Both the position numbers and the translations under genes were made by a program. 64,000 nucleotides of DNA from Chrysomallon squamiferum (taxonomy: Eukaryota; Mollusca; Gastropoda; Neomphalida; Peltospiridae): NCBI GenBank assembly GCA_012295275.1, contig CM022670.1, forward strand, positions 27,973,881 to 28,037,880, in the 5' to 3' direction. The notes beneath the pieces were generated by a model, which was not told the DNA's origin, searched no databases, and saw only the letters and a list, made by a program, of their open reading frames with translations. Below are positions 62,766-64,000 of the stretch, piece by piece (positions within the stretch are counted from its first letter, which is position 1; each line of letters begins with the position of its first letter).

Positions 62766-64000
62766 ACGGAAAGAGAGGTACATAGACAGACCATCGGAAA
62801 GTTAAGTGTTTTATTCAGAATATTTGGTCAGAGACAATAAAGATTATTATTAATTCACATATATATATTCACATCGATATATAGATAGATATAGAGAGAT
62901 AATTAGATAGATAGATAGATAGATAGACAAACAGACAGTCAGATATATAGATAGATACAGAGAGATAATTAGATAGATAGATAGACAAGCAGACAGATAT
63001 ATAAACAGATAAATGAATAGAGAGAGAGATAAACAGTCAGATTGCCTATACTAAATTCTAAAGTCAGAATCTATGATTTAGAATTTGTGATATTTTATTT
63101 CCATTAATGGACATATACAGATACCTACTGTACATAGAGATTTAGAGAGTTCTTTTTGTCAGACTATCTGCCTAAACTAAATAGTGTTTACTTTTATCAT
63201 AATATTCTACCTTCTAAATATCCTTTTAAACACCCACATTTTTTAGGACAGAAAGTGTCTGTGATCTTTGGAACAATTAAAGAAGTGGTTCTAGAAAACG
63301 GGTAAATAAATATTTATTAATATATAAATGTAAGTGCGTATCTATGCATGCATAATGTAAGCACTAATCGATAGATATAATGTTTTTAATAAGGAATAAT
63401 GTGTAGTGTAACTGAAACCAATTCCTCTATTCAAATATATTTTATATACAATCAGTGTGGTAAAATTATGACAAATACTGGTAGAATGTTTTCGTATTAG
63501 ATGTAATATAATTATTTAGCCGTATCTTCTAATGAGCATAAGAGATATCTACTCAATATATAATTGAAAATATTAAGCAAGTTACATGTCTCGTTCCTTT
63601 ACTTTTTTTTAAAACAGAAAGTCAGTGTGGAAGGTGGAGTATCTTCTACAGATTAACTCTACAACACTGACTACCAACATAGTTCCAAAACTGAACAGCA
63701 CTCAGCTGTTAGCTTTGAAACAACGGATTGGTGTGGTTAAATCTCCACTAAGAGAGAACTACACAGTGTATTCAGAAGATGTGAGACGTCTGAGAGAGTA
63801 CGACATGCACTTCCCGTTATATTTTACCAATAAAATAGCAGAGAAAGACATCGCCAAGATCAAAGAGGAAATCAGAAAAGTGTGGGTGGATGCCACAGGT
63901 AGGTTTTTGTATATTTGTATGTCTCCATTTAATTTTTGTGTTATTTATTACAACGTTAACTGCTACTGATTACACCATTTAATAGTTTTATATAGTAATT
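45959..64000 (+). CDS. DSL-domain protein with >=12 novel tandem repeats (partial, runs off the window)
   Basis: 31 exons are traced, about 4.95 kb of coding sequence, all with GT-AG borders. Order: signal peptide (exon 1), MNNL-like domain (2-4), DSL (5), divergent EGF-like module (6-7), Thr/Ser-rich linker (7), then 12 two-exon repeat cassettes (8-31). MNNL and DSL together are the hallmark of Delta/Jagged-type Notch ligands, which act at the cell surface. Here the usual EGF array is replaced by a cysteine-poor repeat I do not recognise. Many N-x-S/T sequons agree with an extracellular protein. The C-terminus, and so any membrane anchor, lies beyond 64000. Frame problems: an in-frame TGA at 47374 that needs a one-base shift in exon 2, and cassette 9 exon A, whose length does not keep phase. 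All other exons fit. It could be a Notch ligand, a soluble antagonist or an unrelated adhesion protein; function is not shown. Confidence 0.82.
46007..47250 (+). other. Intron 1 of the DSL gene
   Basis: A GT-AG intron of 1.2 kb carrying (TATG)n arrays at 46345-46415 and 46525-46575 and a (TTAC)n array at about 47139-47207. Open frames rich in Tyr, Val, Cys and Met are repeat translations. Confidence 0.8.
47251..47421 (+). CDS. DSL gene exon 2: MNNL domain, with frameshift
   Basis: The first half reads GKIKISFLSYENPSGRD and DTCCRG, a clear match to the MNNL start of Delta/Jagged proteins. The last part reads CESYCDYVFDLCLSKP in the +1 frame, matching the later MNNL cysteines and agreeing with the phase of exon 3. 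Between them the first frame meets TGA at 47374. A single-base indel lies somewhere in about 47338-47371, which contains two GGGG runs. Confidence 0.78.
48028..48136 (+). CDS. DSL gene exon 3: MNNL domain, middle
   Basis: Acceptor TTTCTAG, donor GTAAGT, phase 2 in and 0 out. It encodes DCTYG, the equivalent of the PCTYG motif of Notch ligands, then an Asn/Phe-rich segment. Confidence 0.8.
48270..48350. repeat. (CATA)n microsatellite
   Basis: About 18 CATA units in the intron between exons 3 and 4 of the DSL gene. Confidence 0.92.
48591..48730 (+). CDS. DSL gene exon 4: MNNL domain, end
   Basis: Acceptor TATATAG, donor GTACGT, phase 0 in and 2 out. It contains FHINVTVRN, equivalent to the strand after the Trp-Pro-Gly-Thr-Phe motif of Notch ligands, and several N-glycosylation sequons. 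Confidence 0.75.
48925..49124 (+). CDS. DSL gene exon 5: DSL domain
   Basis: It encodes the full Delta/Serrate/LAG-2 domain. Cysteine spacing is C-x8-C-x3-C-x11-C-x7-C-x8-C, the canonical six-cysteine pattern, with CDQNYYLGDC at the start and GWKSPDC at the end. One extra cysteine sits inside the x11 loop (SFSCDG). In known ligands this domain contacts Notch EGF repeats. Acceptor TTCAG, donor GTAACA, phase 2 in and 1 out. Confidence 0.93.
49531..49599 (+). CDS. DSL gene exon 6: EGF-like module
   Basis: Reads DPCHNVGVC and later SWCCCYDG; with the next exon's TNGTSC it makes six cysteines: C-x5-C-x9-C-C-C-x8-C. The last spacing is EGF-like, but three adjacent cysteines are unusual. Donor GTAAGT, phase 1 both ends, the class expected for EGF exons. 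Confidence 0.8.
49682..49870. repeat. (TAG)n degenerate triplet tract
   Basis: A TAG/CAG/AGT triplet array with increasing interruptions in the intron before exon 7. Confidence 0.85.
50063..50308 (+). CDS. DSL gene exon 7: Thr/Ser-rich linker and repeat-like tail
   Basis: It completes the EGF-like module, then gives about 45 residues rich in Thr, Ser and Pro, likely O-glycosylated. The exon ends in a helix-like segment with TAISSAWLSANK, resembling the C-terminal helix of the later repeats, so it may be the stump of a zeroth repeat. Phase 1 both ends. Confidence 0.82.
50837..51726 (+). CDS. DSL gene repeat cassette 1 (exons 8-9)
   Basis: Exon A 50837-50900 (64 nt), exon B 51476-51726 (251 nt); 315 nt, 105 codons. 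A ends with VSEN-R; B starts NIVSVLKYNL and ends with DIHRVWNQN. It belongs to the sub-type with Ser/Thr before the hydrophobic-x-Tyr motif. The intron between A and B holds the degenerate telomere-like tract. Confidence 0.83.
51163..51341. repeat. Degenerate interstitial telomere-like tract (CCCTAA)n
   Basis: CCCTAA and near variants (CCTTAA, CCTAGC, CCCGAA) run through about 180 bases, with intact CCCTAACCCTAA pairs at about 51280 and 51330. The G-rich strand is TTAGGG, the metazoan telomere repeat. It lies in an intron of the DSL gene. Confidence 0.75.
52018..52674 (+). CDS. DSL gene repeat cassette 2 (exons 10-11)
   Basis: Exon A 52018-52081 (64 nt), exon B 52421-52674 (254 nt); 106 codons. 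B starts EDVSRIYYVL and ends LKNKLQKLWN before donor GTGAGT. It contains two cysteines, unusual for this repeat, and sequons NST and NRT. Confidence 0.83.
52675..53238 (+). other. Intron between cassettes 2 and 3
   Basis: 564 bases of unique AT-rich DNA between donor GTGAGT and acceptor TTTGCAG. No other feature seen. Confidence 0.8.
53239..53930 (+). CDS. DSL gene repeat cassette 3 (exons 12-13)
   Basis: Exon A 53239-53302 (64 nt), exon B 53662-53930 (269 nt); 111 codons. A carries YNITIFRLENYVGEKG; B starts EYLTRMRYFVV and ends FRKVLEKHWLNYIS. Pattern: strand at the start, strands around YRVYCGV, then a C-terminal amphipathic helix. Confidence 0.85.
54180..54722 (+). CDS. DSL gene repeat cassette 4 (exons 14-15)
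   Basis: Exon A 54180-54243 (64 nt), exon B 54466-54722 (257 nt); 107 codons. B starts ELVSQILYRM and ends ERVLVSCWRHLIP. A (GT)n run (about 54286-54334) lies in the intron between them. Confidence 0.83.
54962..55677 (+). CDS. DSL gene repeat cassette 5 (exons 16-17)
   Basis: Exon A 54962-55040 (79 nt; an alternative acceptor three bases later would remove one residue), exon B 55382-55677 (296 nt); about 125 codons, the longest cassette. B starts HLISRIFYSV. A 78-base (GA)n run lies in the intron. Confidence 0.82.
55188..55267. repeat. (GA)n microsatellite
   Basis: About 39 GA units within the cassette 5 intron. Confidence 0.95.
56076..56775 (+). CDS. DSL gene repeat cassette 6 (exons 18-19)
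   Basis: Exon A 56076-56139 (64 nt), exon B 56492-56775 (284 nt); 116 codons. The acceptor is a tandem AG-AG; only the second AG (56490-56491) keeps the frame with the standard donor. B has about seven extra residues before SYWKVSFLI and is the first cassette with Trp at this position. It ends EAAWKKQ. Confidence 0.76.
57296..58188 (+). CDS. DSL gene repeat cassette 7 (exons 20-21)
   Basis: Exon A 57296-57353 (58 nt), exon B 57926-58188 (263 nt); 107 codons. A: VNVSIQNVEEVVDETG; B starts TTLWRLFYYVKKDGK and ends LKKALVNTWCESFK. First clear member of the Trp sub-type. Confidence 0.85.
57575..57800. repeat. (ATT)n to (AAT)n low-complexity tract with inverted symmetry
   Basis: ATT-rich triplets are followed by AAC/AAT-rich triplets in the intron between exons 20 and 21, so the two halves could pair. 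Confidence 0.75.
58365..59053 (+). CDS. DSL gene repeat cassette 8 (exons 22-23)
   Basis: Exon A 58365-58428 (64 nt), exon B 58797-59053 (257 nt); 107 codons. B starts LHAWILYYFVEYDG and ends IKQAIKHAWLEAN, with donor GTAAGT. Third-position bases in B are GC-richer than in earlier cassettes. Confidence 0.86.
59324..60778 (+). CDS. DSL gene repeat cassette 9 (exons 24-25), phase broken
   Basis: Exon B 60528-60778 (251 nt) is sound in sequence: it starts QSEWVLRFEIKAKGK and contains FKTALEKFYGNKT. Its donor GTGATT is poor, and reading through gives TAA at 60784. Exon A appears as 59324-59379 (56 nt), whose repeat-like frame is NLEIKFSTQDRVFTSAG. With the only canonical acceptor the length does not fit phase 1 to 2; two more bases would be needed. 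An upstream TAA at 59294 excludes earlier acceptors. The 644-bp element below sits between A and B. Confidence 0.62.
59571..59720. repeat. 80-bp tandem duplication
   Basis: The stretch with TTGTTTTTGTTATTATCTTT and ATATTCAGTAATAATTATTT occurs twice exactly 80 bases apart, in the intron of cassette 9. Confidence 0.85.
59747..60390. mobile_element. MITE-like non-autonomous DNA transposon (~644 bp)
   Basis: The left end CCGTATATACTTGTGTACAA matches the reverse complement of the right end (CTGTATATACTTATGTATAA) with few mismatches over about 25 bases, and TA flanks both ends. This fits a Tc1/mariner/pogo-type element. No transposase is encoded. A 57-bp internal tandem repeat lies near the left end. 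Confidence 0.68.
59777..59905. repeat. 57-bp tandem repeat inside the MITE-like element
   Basis: TGTATAAGTCGATGTGTATT recurs at 59777 and 59834, with the start of a third copy at 59891. The repeated piece includes the sub-terminal TATAAGTCGA motif. Confidence 0.88.
61035..61766 (+). CDS. DSL gene repeat cassette 10 (exons 26-27)
   Basis: Exon A 61035-61095 (61 nt), exon B 61501-61766 (266 nt); 109 codons. A: VNVTIGPVEETVSETG; B starts EKLWKLSYIVKVNGS and ends IEKSLKQIFLQSNP. A is close to that of cassette 7. Confidence 0.86.
62175..62664 (+). CDS. DSL gene repeat cassette 11 (exons 28-29)
   Basis: Exon A 62175-62244 (70 nt), exon B 62387-62664 (278 nt); 116 codons. B starts RTAWRLHYSVSVDGS and ends IIENIWSGVL. 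A has two cysteines (VCMECV). The short intron holds (ATC)n(ATT)n at 62290-62370. Confidence 0.86.
62665..63246 (+). other. Intron with (GT)n and (GATA)n
   Basis: An intron between cassettes 11 and 12 with (GT)n at 62720-62762 and interrupted GATA repeats at about 62880-63005. Nothing else seen. Confidence 0.85.
63247..63898 (+). CDS. DSL gene repeat cassette 12 (exons 30-31)
   Basis: Exon A 63247-63301 (55 nt), exon B 63618-63898 (281 nt); 112 codons. B starts KSVWKVEYLLQIN and ends IKEEIRKVWVDAT with donor GTAGGT in phase 1, so at least one more exon follows beyond the window. The last ~100 bases shown are intron. Confidence 0.86.

Noticed and set aside
45959-63898. Dead pseudogene for the whole DSL gene
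   Set aside because: Apart from two local problems, about 30 exons keep splice sites, phase and motifs, which is unlikely under long neutral decay.

Overview
The window is animal nuclear DNA: AT-rich, packed with microsatellites, with two intron-rich genes on the + strand. There are no operons, bacterial genes, rRNA genes or recognisable tRNA genes. A DSL (Notch-ligand) domain, a SAMD1/KAT6-type chromatin reader, degenerate CCCTAA tracts and Tigger-like DNA transposon remnants all fit a metazoan. The dense (TATG)n, (CA)n, (GA)n and (TTTTA)n arrays suggest a lophotrochozoan, perhaps a mollusc, but this is inference.

Layout. 1-15.8 kb: no gene recognised; simple repeats including a pentanucleotide field (1.3-2.3 kb) and a 1.2 kb TTTTA block (5.87-7.1 kb). 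15.8-16.5 kb: a CpG-dense patch and probable promoter/5'UTR area. 16510-36337: an eight-exon chromatin-reader gene that splices in phase throughout to 512 residues: two winged-helix domains, an AT-hook-like motif, a KAT6/DPF-type double PHD finger and a C-terminal SAMD1-type SAM domain. Its introns carry a 39-bp minisatellite, a (GTT)n(CTT)n(ATT)n tract and three families of degenerate satellites, one of which lays decoy splice acceptors just before exon 4. 36.3-45.9 kb: intergenic, with a long imperfect inverted repeat and a 415-bp Tigger-like element carrying a decayed transposase start. 45959 to the end of the window: a second gene that runs past the right edge.

The second gene is the most unusual object here. 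It encodes a signal peptide, an MNNL-like N-terminal Notch-ligand domain, a DSL domain with canonical cysteine spacing plus one extra cysteine, one divergent EGF-like module, a Thr/Ser-rich linker, and then at least 12 tandem copies of a ~100-125-residue, cysteine-poor, N-glycosylation-rich domain that I do not recognise. Each copy is encoded by a two-exon cassette (short exon A, phase 1 to 2; long exon B, phase 2 to 1), so every cassette is a symmetric 1-1 unit that could be duplicated or skipped without breaking the frame. The copies fall into two sub-types in two contiguous blocks. This looks like a new architecture for a DSL protein: a Notch-ligand head on a long stalk that replaces the usual EGF array.

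Two places break the frame of the second gene: a one-base shift inside the MNNL exon (in-frame TGA at 47374) and a phase-breaking exon A in cassette 9. The other exons are in phase, so I favour indel errors or recent local damage over a dead gene, but cannot decide from sequence alone.
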